Assembly (NCBI GenBank): GCA_944383885.1
Contig: CALWRF010000030.1
Location: forward strand, 1-64,000
Length of the DNA: 64,000 nt
Reading direction: 5' to 3'
From: an uncultured Clostridia bacterium
GTDB lineage: Bacteria > Bacillota > Clostridia > Lachnospirales > Anaerotignaceae
The notes beneath the pieces were generated by a model that saw only the letters and a program-made list of their open reading frames with translations, was not told the DNA's origin and did not search any database. This document shows, in pieces, positions 1 through 9,774 of this stretch. Position 1 is the stretch's first letter. Each line of letters opens with the position of its first letter. The translations under genes and the position numbers were made by a program.

Positions 1-1047
1 GTATGCGGTCTTATTACGCCGTGGAACTATCCGCTCTTAATGGGTGTGCAGAAAATAGCTCCGGCACTTGCGGCAGGAAACACCATAGTGTTTAAGCCAA
101 GCTCGGAAACACCGCTTTCAACAGTTAAGTTTTTTGGCATACTTGCAAACGCCGGTTTTCCGGACGGAACGGTAAACCTTGTAATGGGCGGCGGAAGCAC
201 GGTAGGGAGCGAAATTGCCGAAAGCGAAGACATTGACATGGTTTCATTTACAGGCAGTACTGAAGTTGGTCAGAGCATATACCGCGCATCGGCAGGCAAT
301 GTAAAGAAAATAGGTCTTGAGCTGGGTGGAAAATCGCCTAATGTAATATTTGCTGACGCTGATTTAGACGGAGCTGTTGAGTGGGCAATGATGGGTGTGT
401 TTTTTAACCAAGGCGAGGTATGTTCTGCCGGTTCAAGAATTATAATAGAAGAAAGCATTAAAGATGAGTTTGTAAAACGCCTTAAAGAAAGGGCGGATAA
501 AATGACGCTTTCAAACGGCATTAATAACCCGGATATGGGACCGCTTATTTCAGAAAACCACATGAATAAGGTTTTAGGCTTTATAGAGCAGGCTAAAAAA
601 GAAAGGGCAGAAGTTGTATGCGGCGGATACAGATATATGGAAAACGGCTGCGATAAAGGTTATTTTGTACGCCCTACGATACTTGATAATGTGTCATCTG
701 ACAATACAGCGGTTAAAAACGAGATATTCGGTCCTGTTGTTACAATACAGACATTTAAAACAGAAGAAGAAGCTGTTGAAATGGCTAATGATACGGAATT
801 TGGTCTTGCGGGCGCGGTGTTTACAAAAGACGGCGCAAGGGCGCTCAGGGTTGTAAAAGAAATAAGAGCCGGCATAATGTGGGTTAACTGCTATAACCCG
901 GCTTATGTTGAAGCTCCGTGGGGCGGATACAAAAAAAGCGGTGTAGGCCGTGAGCTTAGTTTTGATGGGCTTGAAGAATATACCGAAACTAAACAGATAA
1001 CAATTAATCTTAATCCGGGAGAACTGGGCTGGTATGAAAAGAGATAA
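1..1047 (+). CDS. NAD(P)-dependent aldehyde dehydrogenase, 5'-truncated by window edge
   Basis: The frame is open from base 1, so the true start lies upstream. It opens with the family signature TPWNYPLL, followed by the KPSSETP cofactor-binding stretch, the FTGSTEVG turn, the catalytic glutamate in LELGGKSP and the catalytic cysteine in NQGEVCSAG. The end, WVNCYNPAYVEAPWGGYKKSG, resembles the betaine-aldehyde dehydrogenase branch. ALDH enzymes oxidise aldehydes to carboxylates using NAD(P)+. The substrate cannot be told from sequence, and no choline or betaine genes are visible downstream. About 348 of the usual roughly 490 residues are present. A strong intrinsic terminator follows 18 bases after the stop, so this is the last gene of its transcript. 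Confidence 0.93.
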   Translation, partial: VCGLITPWNYPLLMGVQKIAPALAAGNTIVFKPSSETPLSTVKFFGILANAGFPDGTVNLVMGGGSTVGSEIAESEDIDMVSFTGSTEVGQSIYRASAGNVKKIGLELGGKSPNVIFADADLDGAVEWAMMGVFFNQGEVCSAGSRIIIEESIKDEFVKRLKERADKMTLSNGINNPDMGPLISENHMNKVLGFIEQAKKERAEVVCGGYRYMENGCDKGYFVRPTILDNVSSDNTAVKNEIFGPVVTIQTFKTEEEAVEMANDTEFGLAGAVFTKDGARALRVVKEIRAGIMWVNCYNPAYVEAPWGGYKKSGVGRELSFDGLEEYTETKQITINLNPGELGWYEKR

Positions 1048-1065
1048 ATAGGAATAATACAGCTG

Positions 1066-1097
1066 AAAAAGTATCCGATAAAACGGATACTTTTTTT
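1066..1097 (+). terminator. Intrinsic terminator of the aldehyde dehydrogenase gene
   Basis: Arms AAAAAGTATCCG and CGGATACTTTTT pair perfectly around a short ATAAAA loop, and the right arm runs into a seven-T tract. It lies just after the stop codon of the dehydrogenase gene. Confidence 0.9.
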
Positions 1098-1554
1098 AGT
1101 TATATTAAAATTTTTAATTTAAAAAGATATTTTTAAGACTTATAACAATACTGCTTCAACGCTGCTTTTTGAAAAATACGGCAGCACAGGCGCATTGTTT
1201 TTTGTTTTTCAGCTCATATAGGGTATTTTATGCTGCATGGACAGTTTTTTAAATCTGTGCTGCTATAAAAGCCTTGGAATTATAAATTTCGGAACTATGC
1301 TGTTTTTATTAAATTATGCCGTTTTATTTTTTACTTATGAATTAATTATATTAATAATTTGCAATTTTATACGCTGCGTTAATATTTACAGTTTATTCTA
1401 ATATTTGCATATAAAAATAACACGAATCGAAACAAAAATAAAAATAAAATATTTTTACGTATTTAATTAAACAGCAGTATTATTTTAACTGTGCCTGTAA
1501 TTTTCTTTCTTATATATATATCAAAAAAGTACATAAATATTTACTATCTATTCG
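1098..1554. other. AT-rich intergenic region, no gene
   Basis: No open frame with a ribosome binding site was found. The part from about 1140 to 1280 is richer in GC and has a 9-base inverted repeat, GCAGCACAG at 1181-1189 and CTGTGCTGC at 1255-1263, with further GCTGC words between and around the arms. The rest, about 1300-1554, is nearly pure A/T. No DnaA-box cluster was seen, so an origin is not supported even though gyrB and gyrA follow. Confidence 0.5.
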
Positions 1555-1583
1555 TTGTTAAAAACGCATTTTAATGGTATAAT
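1555..1583 (+). promoter_or_regulatory. Sigma-A-type promoter for gyrB-gyrA
   Basis: TTGTTA at 1555-1560 is followed after exactly 17 bases by a consensus TATAAT at 1578-1583. A TG pair one base upstream makes it an extended -10 element. Initiation would fall near 1590, giving a leader of about 220 nt before gyrB. Confidence 0.75.
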
Positions 1584-1589
1584 AATACT

Positions 1590-1808
1590 AATATAAAAAT
1601 TGCCTTTTGTGAAAAACCGGTGTTTTTTTGTTTAATAATTTTTATTCAGGCAAATATTTATGCCTGTTTGAAATAATTTTGCGGCATATAAGTTTAAGCT
1701 GAAAAATATCGGTTATTTTTTTGTACGGTGTTTAGGCGGATTTAATAATAATTCCGCTTATATGGCTGATATGGTAATAACACATTTTTAGTATTGGGGA
1801 GATAAAAT
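1590..1808 (+). other. Long structured 5' leader of gyrB
   Basis: The roughly 220-nt leader holds several hairpins: AAAAAC/GTTTTT near 1611-1628, CAGGCA (1647-1652) with TGCCTG (1661-1666), and AGGCGGA (1734-1740) with TCCGCTT (1753-1759). CATATAAG (1685-1692) can instead pair with CTTATATG (1757-1764), which shares bases with the last hairpin, so the two folds exclude each other. No known riboswitch class is recognised. The SD (GGGGAGA, about 1796) lies just below these structures. Confidence 0.4.
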
Positions 1809-3713
1809 ATGGCTCAGGATTATAATGAAAATCAAATCCAAGTTTTAAAAGGGCTTGAAGCTGTGCGTAAAAGACCGGGCATGTACATAGGCTCTACAAG
1901 CGCCCGCGGGCTGCACCATCTTGTATATGAAATTGTTGATAACTCTGTTGATGAGGCGTTGGCAGGCTTTTGTACTGAAATTGACGTTATAATTGAAAAA
2001 GACGGTACGGTTACTGTAAAAGACAACGGACGCGGAATACCTACAGGCATTCATCCTGAAGAAGGCAAACCGGCTGTAGAAGTGGTTTTTACCGTGCTTC
2101 ATGCCGGCGGAAAGTTCGGAGGCGGCGGATACAAGGTTTCCGGAGGGCTTCACGGCGTAGGCGCGTCAGTTGTTAACGCTTTAAGCGAGTGGCTCAAGGT
2201 TGAGATTCACCGCGACGGCAGAATAGAAAAACAGGAGTATCACAGGGGCGAGACTGTTACGCCGCTTATAGACGGCGGAGAAACGACTCACAGAGGCACT
2301 ATAGTGCGTTTTAAGCCTGATTCTGAAATATTTGAAGAGACAGAATTTGACTTTGATACCCTTGCCACAAGACTCAGGGAAACAGCTTTTTTAACCAAAG
2401 GCTTAAAAATTAATATTGAGGATAAAAGAGAAGGCAGGGAGCAGAAGAAATCGTTCCATTATGAAGGCGGCATTAAGGAGTTTGTTCAATACCTTAATAA
2501 AAGCAAAACGCCTATTTATAACGAAGTTTTTTATGCCGAGGGAACAAAAGACGATATTTATGTTGAGATAGCCTTCCAGCACAACGACGGATTTAATGAG
2601 AGCATACACACATTTGTTAATAACATTAATACAACCGACGGCGGCACGCATTTAGAAGGTTTTAAAACAACCCTTACAAAAGTAATAAACGACTATGGCA
2701 GGAAAACCGGCATACTTAAAGAAAACGACAAAAACCTTACGGGCGATGATGTAAGGGAGGGAATTACGGCTGTTGTAAGCATTAAAATAGGCGAGCCGCA
2801 GTTTGAAGGTCAGACAAAGACAAAACTGGGCAACAGTGAGGCTAAAAGCGCCGTTATTTCTGTTTTTTCCGAAAAACTTACTTATTTCCTTGAAGAAAAT
2901 CCATCTGTAGGTAAAGTTATATTTGAAAAAGCCCTTATGGCTTCAAGGGCGAGGGACGCGGCTAAAAAGGCAAGGGAGCTTGTAAGAAGGAAAACGGGTC
3001 TTGATACAACAAGGCTTCCGGGCAAGCTTACCGACTGCTCAGACCGCAACCCTGAAAACTGCGAAATTTATATTGTAGAGGGAGATTCCGCCGGCGGCAG
3101 CGCTAAAAAAGCGCGCGACCCTAAAACACAGGCTGTTCTGCCTTTAAGGGGAAAAATACTTAATGTGGAAAAAGCACGTCTTGACAGAATACTGAACAGT
3201 GACACTATCCGTTCTATGATTACCGCTTTCGGAACCGGAATTTCAGAAGATTTTGATATAGAAAAACTGCGTTACCACAAGATAGTTATTATGACTGATG
3301 CCGATGTAGACGGCGCCCATATAAGAACGCTCCTTCTGACTTTCTTTTACCGCTATATGAGACCTCTTATTGAAAACGGCAAGGTATATATTGCCCAGCC
3401 GCCTCTTTACAGGGTAGAAAAGAATAAAGAGCATTATTACGTTTATAACGATGAACAGCTTGAGGAGCTTTATAACAGGATAGGCAGAACGGGAATTAAA
3501 GATGTGCAGCGTTATAAAGGTCTTGGGGAAATGGACTTTGACCAGTTAAGGGATACAACTATGGACGTTAAGCACAGGATACTTAAAAAAGTGGAGCTTA
3601 ACGACGCTGTAGAAGCTGATGAAATATTCAGTATGCTTATGGGCGATGAAGTGGAGCCGAGAAGGGAATTTATAAACGAAAACGCCAAATATGTTGAAAA
3701 CCTTGATTTTTAA
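1809..3713 (+). CDS. gyrB: DNA gyrase subunit B
   Basis: GyrB is the ATPase subunit of the A2B2 topoisomerase that introduces negative supercoils. The 634-residue length is normal for the Gram-positive short form. The GHKL ATPase domain opens with [19 protein letters not shown] and contains DNSVDEA, DNGRGIP and [14 protein letters not shown]. The TOPRIM domain has [14 protein letters not shown] and the metal-binding DADVDGAHI. The C-terminus ends in the GyrA-contacting YKGLGEMD region. ATG start with SD GGGGAGA seven bases upstream. gyrA follows after 49 bases and is almost certainly co-transcribed. Unlike many Firmicutes, no recF is visible upstream within the window. Confidence 0.98.
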   Translation: MAQDYNENQIQVLKGLEAVRKRPGMYIGSTSARGLHHLVYEIVDNSVDEALAGFCTEIDVIIEKDGTVTVKDNGRGIPTGIHPEEGKPAVEVVFTVLHAGGKFGGGGYKVSGGLHGVGASVVNALSEWLKVEIHRDGRIEKQEYHRGETVTPLIDGGETTHRGTIVRFKPDSEIFEETEFDFDTLATRLRETAFLTKGLKINIEDKREGREQKKSFHYEGGIKEFVQYLNKSKTPIYNEVFYAEGTKDDIYVEIAFQHNDGFNESIHTFVNNINTTDGGTHLEGFKTTLTKVINDYGRKTGILKENDKNLTGDDVREGITAVVSIKIGEPQFEGQTKTKLGNSEAKSAVISVFSEKLTYFLEENPSVGKVIFEKALMASRARDAAKKARELVRRKTGLDTTRLPGKLTDCSDRNPENCEIYIVEGDSAGGSAKKARDPKTQAVLPLRGKILNVEKARLDRILNSDTIRSMITAFGTGISEDFDIEKLRYHKIVIMTDADVDGAHIRTLLLTFFYRYMRPLIENGKVYIAQPPLYRVEKNKEHYYVYNDEQLEELYNRIGRTGIKDVQRYKGLGEMDFDQLRDTTMDVKHRILKKVELNDAVEADEIFSMLMGDEVEPRREFINENAKYVENLDF

Positions 3714-3762
3714 CATTAAATTAAGCGTGTAATCCCTTATTTTGTTTGAAAGGAAGTTAAAA

Positions 3763-6276
3763 ATGAGTGAAAACCAGATAGACAAAATGGTCACTGTCGA
3801 TATAAACAAAGAAATGAAAAAGTATTATATCGAGTATGCCATGAGTGTAATTATAGCAAGGGCGCTGCCTGATGTACGCGACGGTCTTAAACCGGTTCAA
3901 AGGCGTATTTTGTATTCAATGAACGAAATGAACCTTGACCCGTCAAAAGGCTACAGGAAATCGGCTCGTATTGTAGGCGATACAATGGGTAAGTACCACC
4001 CGCACGGCGACAGCTCCATATACGAAGCTATGGTGCGCATGGCGCAGAATTTTTCAATGCGTTATATGCTTGTTGACGGGCACGGCAACTTTGGCTCCAT
4101 AGACGGCGACGGCGCTGCTGCGAGCCGTTATACAGAGGCGAGAATGAGCCGTATAACGGCTGAAATGCTTGCTGATATTGATAAAGATACTGTTGATTTT
4201 GTACCAAACTACGACGGCAACGAAAAAGAGCCTGTTGTGCTTCCGGCAAGAATACCTAATCTGCTTGTAAACGGCTCATCAGGTATAGCAGTTGGTATGG
4301 CTACCAATATACCGCCGCATAACTTAGGCGAGGCTATAGACGGTGTTGTTAAAATAATAGACAACAAAACAGCCGGACGCGATACTGATGTGGAAGAGCT
4401 TATGGAAGTTATAAAGGGACCCGACTTCCCTACAGGAGCCAATATTCTGGGAAAAAGCGGCATAAGAGCCGCGTATAGAACAGGCAGAGGCAAAATAATA
4501 ATCCGCAGCGAGGCTGAAATAGAAAGCCTTCCAAACGGAAGGGAAAGAATAGTTGTTACAGAAATACCGTATCAGGTAAATAAGGCGCGTCTTGTTGAGA
4601 AAATAGCGGAGCTTGTAAAAGATAAAAAAATAGAAGGCATAAGCGATATACTTGATGAATCAGCCGGCGACGATATTAAAATAACTATAGACATTAAAAA
4701 AGACTGCAATGCCAATGTGGTTTTAAACCAGCTTTATAAATATACGCAGCTTCAGGAAAGCTTTGGTGTTATTATGCTTGCTCTTGTAGACGGCAAGCCT
4801 GAGATACTTAACCTTAAAGACATGCTTACCCTTTACCTTAAACATCAGGAAGAAGTTGTTACACGCCGCACAAAATTTGACCTTGATAAAGCGGAAAAGA
4901 GAGCGCATATATTAGAAGGTCTTATGATTGCCATTGACAATATAGACGAGGTAATTAAAACCATAAGGGAAAGCTACGACAATGCCAAAGAAAGACTTAT
5001 GGAGCGTTTCGGTCTTTCGGAACTTCAGGCTCAGGCAATACTTGAAATGCAGTTAAGGCGTTTGCAGGGTCTTGAAAGGGAAAAGATAGAAGAAGAACAC
5101 AAAGCGCTTTTGGAGAAAATAGCTTACTTTAAAGCTATACTGGCAGATGAAAACAAGCTTTTCGGCGTTATTAAAGACGAAATTTTAGCTGTTAAATCTA
5201 AATATGCCGATGAACGCCGCACAAAGATTATAAATAATCCGGGAGATATTGATATTGAGGATTTAATAGAGGAAGAAGTAAGTGTTATAACGCTTACTCA
5301 TAAAAATTATGTTAAAAGAACAGCCCTTGACACTTATAAGAGCCAGAACAGGGGCGGAAAAGGAATTATAGGCATGCAGACCCGCGAGGAGGACTTTATA
5401 AAAGACCTTTTTGTCGGCTCATCGCATGATACACTGCTTTTCTTTACAAATTTAGGCAGGGTATATAAGCTTAAAGCCTATGAAATACCGGAAGCCGGCA
5501 GGACAGCAAGAGGCATAGCTATAGTAAACCTTATTGAGATAATGCCGGGTGAGGAAATAAATGCCGTAATACCTGTAAATGAGTTTAAGCCTGACCAGTA
5601 CCTTGTTATGATAACAAAACAGGGCATTATTAAAAAGACTGATATGATGAGCTACTCAAATATCAGAAAGGGCGGTCTTAATGCCATAAACCTCAGAGAT
5701 GATGACCAGCTTATATCCGTAATGGTAACAGACGGAAAACGCGATATATTTGTTGCAACCCATGACGGAATGGGCATTAAGTTTAATGAAGATGACGCAC
5801 GCCCTATGGGCAGAACGGCAACAGGCGTACGGGCTATTAAGCTTAGGGAAAATGACTATGTTGTTTCAGCCGGACTTTGTGATGAGAGCATGCAGGTGCT
5901 TAATGTAACGGAAAACGGCTATGGAAAGAGAACGAATATAAACGAGTTTAATCTGCAAAAACGCGGCGGCATGGGAGTTAAAATCCATAACATAACTGAT
6001 AAGACAGGTAAAATAACAAGCACGCTTATGGTTGCCGACGGTGAGGAAATAATGCTTATTACATCTGAAGGGGTTATAATAAGGCTTAGGGCTGAGGATA
6101 TTTCAACTGTAGGCAGGGCAAGCCAAGGTGTTAAGCTTATTAATTTAAGCGATGGCGTAAATGTTGCCGGAGCAGCTAAAATAGCCGCAGACCAGTTGGA
6201 AGAAGAAGCTGAGCAGTCTGCTGAAAAAGCTGACGGCAATCCAAATGTAAATCAGGAAGGAAAACCGGAAGAATAA
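3763..6276 (+). CDS. gyrA: DNA gyrase subunit A
   Basis: GyrA carries out DNA cleavage and religation. The frame is open from a TTG at 3742, but ATG 3763, preceded by GAAAGGAAG, gives the expected N-terminus and a protein of 837 residues. The catalytic tyrosine is Tyr123 in [10 protein letters not shown]. The quinolone pocket reads [17 protein letters not shown] with Ser84 and Glu88, the wild-type pair of Gram-positive gyrases. The C-terminal domain has the six-bladed beta-pinwheel repeats, with a GyrA-box-like RGGKGIIGM element, and then an acidic tail rich in Glu, which is common in Clostridia. A strong terminator follows. Confidence 0.98.
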   Translation: MSENQIDKMVTVDINKEMKKYYIEYAMSVIIARALPDVRDGLKPVQRRILYSMNEMNLDPSKGYRKSARIVGDTMGKYHPHGDSSIYEAMVRMAQNFSMRYMLVDGHGNFGSIDGDGAAASRYTEARMSRITAEMLADIDKDTVDFVPNYDGNEKEPVVLPARIPNLLVNGSSGIAVGMATNIPPHNLGEAIDGVVKIIDNKTAGRDTDVEELMEVIKGPDFPTGANILGKSGIRAAYRTGRGKIIIRSEAEIESLPNGRERIVVTEIPYQVNKARLVEKIAELVKDKKIEGISDILDESAGDDIKITIDIKKDCNANVVLNQLYKYTQLQESFGVIMLALVDGKPEILNLKDMLTLYLKHQEEVVTRRTKFDLDKAEKRAHILEGLMIAIDNIDEVIKTIRESYDNAKERLMERFGLSELQAQAILEMQLRRLQGLEREKIEEEHKALLEKIAYFKAILADENKLFGVIKDEILAVKSKYADERRTKIINNPGDIDIEDLIEEEVSVITLTHKNYVKRTALDTYKSQNRGGKGIIGMQTREEDFIKDLFVGSSHDTLLFFTNLGRVYKLKAYEIPEAGRTARGIAIVNLIEIMPGEEINAVIPVNEFKPDQYLVMITKQGIIKKTDMMSYSNIRKGGLNAINLRDDDQLISVMVTDGKRDIFVATHDGMGIKFNEDDARPMGRTATGVRAIKLRENDYVVSAGLCDESMQVLNVTENGYGKRTNINEFNLQKRGGMGVKIHNITDKTGKITSTLMVADGEEIMLITSEGVIIRLRAEDISTVGRASQGVKLINLSDGVNVAGAAKIAADQLEEEAEQSAEKADGNPNVNQEGKPEE

Positions 6277-6301
6277 AAGTAAAAAAATTAAGCAAGACAT
6301 A

Positions 6302-6341
6302 AAAACACGGAAAGCTTTATATCAGCCTTCCGTGTTTTATT
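6302..6341 (+). terminator. Intrinsic terminator after gyrA
   Basis: AAAACACGGAA and TTCCGTGTTTT form the stem around an A/T-rich loop (6302-6340), with a short T-rich tail. It closes the gyrB-gyrA transcript and faces the convergent secG gene. Confidence 0.85.
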
Positions 6342-6359
6342 TGCATGTAATTTAGCTGA

Positions 6360-6393
6360 AAAATAAAAAGACGCGGAAAACGGGTTCCGCGTA
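6360..6393 (-). terminator. Intrinsic terminator of secG
   Basis: Read on the minus strand, ACGCGGAA and TTCCGCGT form a stem around a CCCGTT loop and run into CTTTTTATTTT. It starts about 13 bases past the secG stop codon. Confidence 0.85.
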
Positions 6394-6405
6394 TAAAAGG
6401 CAATA

Positions 6406-6654
6406 TTAAACTATAAAGTTAATTACTATACCTAAAATAATAAATACAGCGCCTAAAATCTTTGTATATCTTTCAAGAGCGCCTTCCATTGAACTGCCTC
6501 TGTTTTTGCTCCAGTATGAGTCAGGGTTAGAAGCTGAGCCGCTTATAGCACCAAGACCAGCTGCGCGTCCGCTTTGAAGAAGGACTATAATACATAAAAG
6601 AATGCCTACAACAGCCATACATACGGCAAGAACAATAAATATAGTTGAACTCAT
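6406..6654 (-). CDS. secG: Preprotein translocase subunit SecG
   Basis: SecG is the small accessory subunit of the SecYEG protein-conducting channel in the cytoplasmic membrane. The 82-residue protein has two membrane helices flanking the family signature LLQSGRAAGLGAISG. The frame is open upstream to 6702, but ATG 6654 has an SD GGAGGAAAG at good spacing and matches the usual N-terminus. The gene is monocistronic, with its own promoter and a terminator on the minus strand. The rnr-smpB-ssrA genes that often follow secG in Firmicutes are absent. Confidence 0.95.
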   Translation of the reverse strand: MSSTIFIVLAVCMAVVGILLCIIVLLQSGRAAGLGAISGSASNPDSYWSKNRGSSMEGALERYTKILGAVFIILGIVINFIV

Positions 6655-6690
6655 ATTGCTTTCCTCCATATCTAATAAAATGATAACATT

Positions 6691-6719
6691 ATTATACCAC
6701 ATCAGCTGTAAAACAATCG
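6691..6719 (-). promoter_or_regulatory. Probable secG promoter
   Basis: On the minus strand a consensus TATAAT (complement of 6691-6696) has a TG one base upstream, giving an extended -10. The -35 region (GATTGT) is weak, as is usual when the -10 is extended. The rest of the spacer up to the dctP terminator, 6720-6941, is AT-rich with no gene. Confidence 0.55.
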
Positions 6720-6941
6720 ATGTTCAGGCATTATTAAAAAAAACAACTACGTTTTAACAGTAAGCGGTTTAATTCAAAGGCGTGTGTCTAAAAATAACTG
6801 CACAGAGCCTTTATACCAATCTGTATCATTATATCATAGTTATATTGCCCAATCAATAATAAAACAATTAAAAATACGGCAAAACAACAGAACATACTTT
6901 TATAACATACTTTTATAACTTATTTTCGCTGTGTTTTAAAA

Positions 6942-6980
6942 CAAAAAAACAGCGCCTGTTATTTTTTAAGCAGACGCTGT
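6942..6980 (-). terminator. Intrinsic terminator of the TRAP binding-protein gene
   Basis: On the minus strand ACAGCGTCTG pairs with CAGGCGCTGT (one mismatch) around a 12-base loop and runs into a seven-T tract. It lies 35 bases past the dctP stop. Confidence 0.85.
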
Positions 6981-7015
6981 GAGGATATATTTTTTAAGTA
7001 TTTGCCTTTGGATTA

Positions 7016-8092
7016 TTATTCCATAGAACTAATTATTTCCTGTACCTGGGCAAGTATATCAGGGTTAACCTGACCTGCTTCTGTACCTGTAAATTCATCG
7101 TAAACAGGCTGAACGGCTTCTTTAAACAAAGCCTTGTCAACTTCATTAATAATCATGCCTTCGTCAGCAAGTGTCTGCTGAAGCTCTGTGTTCATGTCGT
7201 CAAGGCACTGTCTTTCATAAGTGGCAGCTTCGTTTGCAGCTTCCTGTATAACAGTCTGGCTTTCCTCATCCATTGAGTTGAAGTAGTCAGTAGCTATGAA
7301 TAAAGGAGCCGGAGCGTAGAAATGACCTGTCATTGAGAGATATTTCTGTATTTCAAAGTATTTGTTTGTATCTATTATTGCAAGAGGGTTTTCCTGAGCG
7401 TCAAGTGTTCCCTGCTGTAAAGCTGTGAAAAGCTCGCCCATTGCCATAGGAGTAGGGTCAGCGCCCATTACAGAAAATGAAGCCATGTGGATAGGACTTT
7501 CCATTGTTCTTATTTTAATGCCTTTAAGGTCTTCCGGTTTTTCTATAGGACGAACATTGTTTGTAACATTCCTGAAACCGTTTTCAAACCACGCAAGACC
7601 TTTAATGCCCTGGTCGTCAACGCTGTGGAGTATTCCAAGACCAAGCTCGCTGTCGCATGCAGCTCTTGCCTGTTCTGTAGTATCAAAAAGGAAAGGAAGG
7701 TCAAAAACGAGAAACTGGTCTGTAAAACTGGACAGTACGGCAGTTGAAACAAGGACCATTTCCTGCGAGCCGAGCTGAAGGGCTTCAACCATATCTCTTT
7801 CATTGCCTAACTGTGAATTGGCAAAAACATCAATGGTAATTTTGCCGTTTGATTTTTCAGAGGCAATCTCAGCCATCTTTTTTAAACCCATTTCATAAGG
7901 ATGGGTACTGGCAAGAACATGACCTACGCGGATATGATACTCCGCTTCGCCTGTAGAAGCTGTTTCTCCGGAAGCTGAGGCGGAACCTGAGTTATTGCCG
8001 GAAGAAGATGATGAGCCTGATGAAGTACAGCCGGCAAAAGCGGAAACGGTGAAGGCTGCAACTGCAAGAAGCGCCAAAATTCTCTTTTTCAT
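7016..8092 (-). CDS. dctP: TRAP transporter solute-binding lipoprotein, DctP family
   Basis: DctP proteins capture C4-dicarboxylates or other organic acids outside the cell and deliver them to a DctQM membrane symporter. The N-terminus is a lipoprotein signal (MKKRILALLAVAAF, lipobox AFAGC), then a Ser/Gly-rich linker to about residue 50. The mature fold starts at RVGHVLASTHPYEMGLKKMAE, with LKGIKIRTMESPI (carrying the arginine that grips the ligand carboxylate) and the GTLDAQENP helix. Length 358 is normal. No dctQ or dctM lies in the window: a terminator and secG are downstream, a divergent transporter upstream. It is either an orphan or served by a distant permease. The ligand cannot be inferred. 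Confidence 0.9.
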   Translation of the reverse strand: MKKRILALLAVAAFTVSAFAGCTSSGSSSSSGNNSGSASASGETASTGEAEYHIRVGHVLASTHPYEMGLKKMAEIASEKSNGKITIDVFANSQLGNERDMVEALQLGSQEMVLVSTAVLSSFTDQFLVFDLPFLFDTTEQARAACDSELGLGILHSVDDQGIKGLAWFENGFRNVTNNVRPIEKPEDLKGIKIRTMESPIHMASFSVMGADPTPMAMGELFTALQQGTLDAQENPLAIIDTNKYFEIQKYLSMTGHFYAPAPLFIATDYFNSMDEESQTVIQEAANEAATYERQCLDDMNTELQQTLADEGMIINEVDKALFKEAVQPVYDEFTGTEAGQVNPDILAQVQEIISSME

Positions 8093-8133
8093 AATTATTT
8101 ACCCCCTCTAAAAAATAATAACTTAAAACTTGA

Positions 8134-8169
8134 TGTCTGTAGCATACTACAAACATGGATTTATTGCAA
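8134..8169 (-). promoter_or_regulatory. dctP promoter with an inverted-repeat operator over the -10
   Basis: On the minus strand TTGCAA (8164-8169) and TATGCT (8141-8146) are separated by exactly 17 bases. The -10 lies in the centre of an imperfect palindrome, TGTCTGTAG at 8134-8142 and CTACAAACA at 8147-8155 (8 of 9 bases match). A repressor bound there would block the promoter directly. The regulator is not encoded nearby. Confidence 0.6.
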
Positions 8170-8366
8170 TATATTTGAATAAATTATCACAATAATAGTT
8201 AATTGGTACAAAATTGCAAAAATGCATTATATTGAAAATTTACATAAAAAATAAAATTTTTTAATGTAAAAGCATAAAATTTTGTAAAATTAGTGGATTT
8301 AATAAAGAAATTATTGTTAAATTTTAATTTTATTAGAATACAGTATACATATAATTAATTTATCGA

Positions 8367-8395
8367 TTGTTTAATTATTCACTAAAATGTATTAT
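8367..8395 (+). promoter_or_regulatory. Possible promoter of the AEC transporter gene
   Basis: TTGTTT (8367-8372), a 17-base spacer and TATTAT (8390-8395) fit sigma-A spacing. The surrounding region 8170-8520 is so AT-rich that chance matches are likely. Nothing else was recognised in this 445-base divergent spacer apart from the dctP promoter. Confidence 0.4.
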
Positions 8396-8537
8396 TTTAC
8401 ATTTAATGTGAATTTAATTTTAAGATTTTTGCTGTTGCGTAACATGCATATTTAATAATATATTTTGCTATTATTTGTATTTTTATATATAATAAATTAA
8501 TGTGTTGTGTTATTTTCTGTTTTGGGGGTGCGTTAAT

Positions 8538-9455
8538 TTGGTAAATGTTTTATGCAAGGCATTATCTTTTTTGGTTATTATATTTTTGGGATATATACTC
8601 AAAAAGCGTGGGACTTTTAAAGAGGGGTTCAGAGATGCAGTTACATTTATAGCGCTTAATTTAACTTTGCCGGCTGCTATAATTTCAAGTTTTGTGTCCT
8701 TTGAGAAAAACAACTCACTTTTCCTGCTTATGATTATGGGGCTTTTAATTAATTTTTTCATGCTTTTTGCAGGCTTTATATTCTCGTTAGGCAAAGAAAG
8801 GGATATTAAGGTTTTGTATATGATGAACTGTCCGGGATACAATATAGGCTCATTTTGCATGCCGTTTATACAAGGCTTTTTAGGTCCGCAGGGCGTTGTG
8901 GCAACATGTATGTTTGATACGGGAAACGCCCTTATGACATGCGGCGGAAGCTATGCCGTTACAAGCGCGTGCCTTGGAAGAAGCGGGGAAAAATTCGGTT
9001 TTACCGATTTTATTAAAAAAATGCTCTGCTCGGTGCCTTTTGACACATACATAATAGCCATACTTCTTGCTGTGTTTAATATTAAAATTCCTGAACCTTT
9101 GGGTAATTTCATATCAACTACGGCTTCAGCCAACGGCTTTATGGCAATGCTTATGCTGGGGCTGAGCCTTGATTTTAACATAGACAGAAAATACTATGGC
9201 GAAATAGGGCGCATGCTTTTTATTAAATATTTAATTTGCGCCGTTTTGGCGTTATTGATATATTTTGTACTGCCTTTTGACGCAATGATAAAACGTGTGC
9301 TTACTATTGTTGTTTTTTCGCCTACATCGGCTCTTGTACCGGCGTTTACCCAAAAACTTGGTTCAAATACTGAAGCAGCCGCGTTTGCCGGTTCTGTTTC
9401 AATAGTAATAAGTATTGTAATTATGGTTGTGCTTGTAACAGCAATTAATATCTAA
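8538..9455 (+). CDS. AEC family (auxin efflux carrier-type) transporter
   Basis: A hydrophobic protein of about 305 residues with some ten predicted membrane helices in two halves. The start of the first half, ALSFLVIIFLGYILKKRG, and the NLTLPAAIISSF motif are typical of the AEC/YfdV-MdcF family. Bacterial members move small organic acids such as malonate or malate. The frame is open from a GTG at 8502, but TTG 8538 has GGGGGTG seven bases upstream and removes an atypical extension. A DUF1653 gene follows after 14 bases, evidently in the same transcript. The neighbouring divergent dctP also suggests organic-acid handling, but the two are not demonstrably linked. Confidence 0.85.
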   Translation: MVNVLCKALSFLVIIFLGYILKKRGTFKEGFRDAVTFIALNLTLPAAIISSFVSFEKNNSLFLLMIMGLLINFFMLFAGFIFSLGKERDIKVLYMMNCPGYNIGSFCMPFIQGFLGPQGVVATCMFDTGNALMTCGGSYAVTSACLGRSGEKFGFTDFIKKMLCSVPFDTYIIAILLAVFNIKIPEPLGNFISTTASANGFMAMLMLGLSLDFNIDRKYYGEIGRMLFIKYLICAVLALLIYFVLPFDAMIKRVLTIVVFSPTSALVPAFTQKLGSNTEAAAFAGSVSIVISIVIMVVLVTAINI

Positions 9456-9469
9456 GGGGTGATTTAAGT

Positions 9470-9703
9470 ATGGATAGGGACATAAAAGCTTTGCGCCCTT
9501 ACAGGCATTTTAAGGGCAGGCTTTATTATGTGCACAGTATTGGCGAGCATAGTGAAACCGGCGAACTTATGGTAACTTATCAGGCGCTTTATCCGCCTTA
9601 CAAGTTTTATATAAGACCGCTTTTGATGTTTGCCTCAAAAGTTGATTTTGAAAAGTATCCACAATCAAAACAGCAGTACAGGTTTGAACTATATGAAGGT
9701 TGA
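9470..9703 (+). CDS. DUF1653 family protein
   Basis: A 77-residue protein that matches the DUF1653 pattern through most of its length: YRHFKGRLYYVHSIGEHSETGE, then VTYQALYPPYKFYIRPLLMF. Members are small beta-rich proteins of unknown function, common across bacteria. SD AAGGGGTGA precedes the ATG. It is translationally close to the AEC transporter gene and is followed by a strong terminator, so the two form a short operon. Confidence 0.85.
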   Translation: MDRDIKALRPYRHFKGRLYYVHSIGEHSETGELMVTYQALYPPYKFYIRPLLMFASKVDFEKYPQSKQQYRFELYEG

Positions 9704-9713
9704 TTATATTATG

Positions 9714-9765
9714 TAAATATACTATATAATTTAAACATAATATATAATTCTAAATATACTATATA
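9714..9765 (+). repeat. 15-bp direct repeat pair
   Basis: TAAATATACTATATA occurs twice, at 9714-9728 and 9751-9765, between the DUF1653 stop and its terminator. The copies are identical, but the context is very AT-rich and no function is evident. Confidence 0.45.
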
Positions 9766-9774
9766 TTGATTTTA

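Noticed and set aside
1098-1808. Possible chromosome origin next to gyrB
   Set aside because: The spacer is AT-rich, but no DnaA-box cluster, dnaA, dnaN or recF was seen.
3763-6276. Quinolone-resistance substitution in GyrA
   Set aside because: Ser84 and Glu88 are the susceptible-type residues in Gram-positive gyrases.
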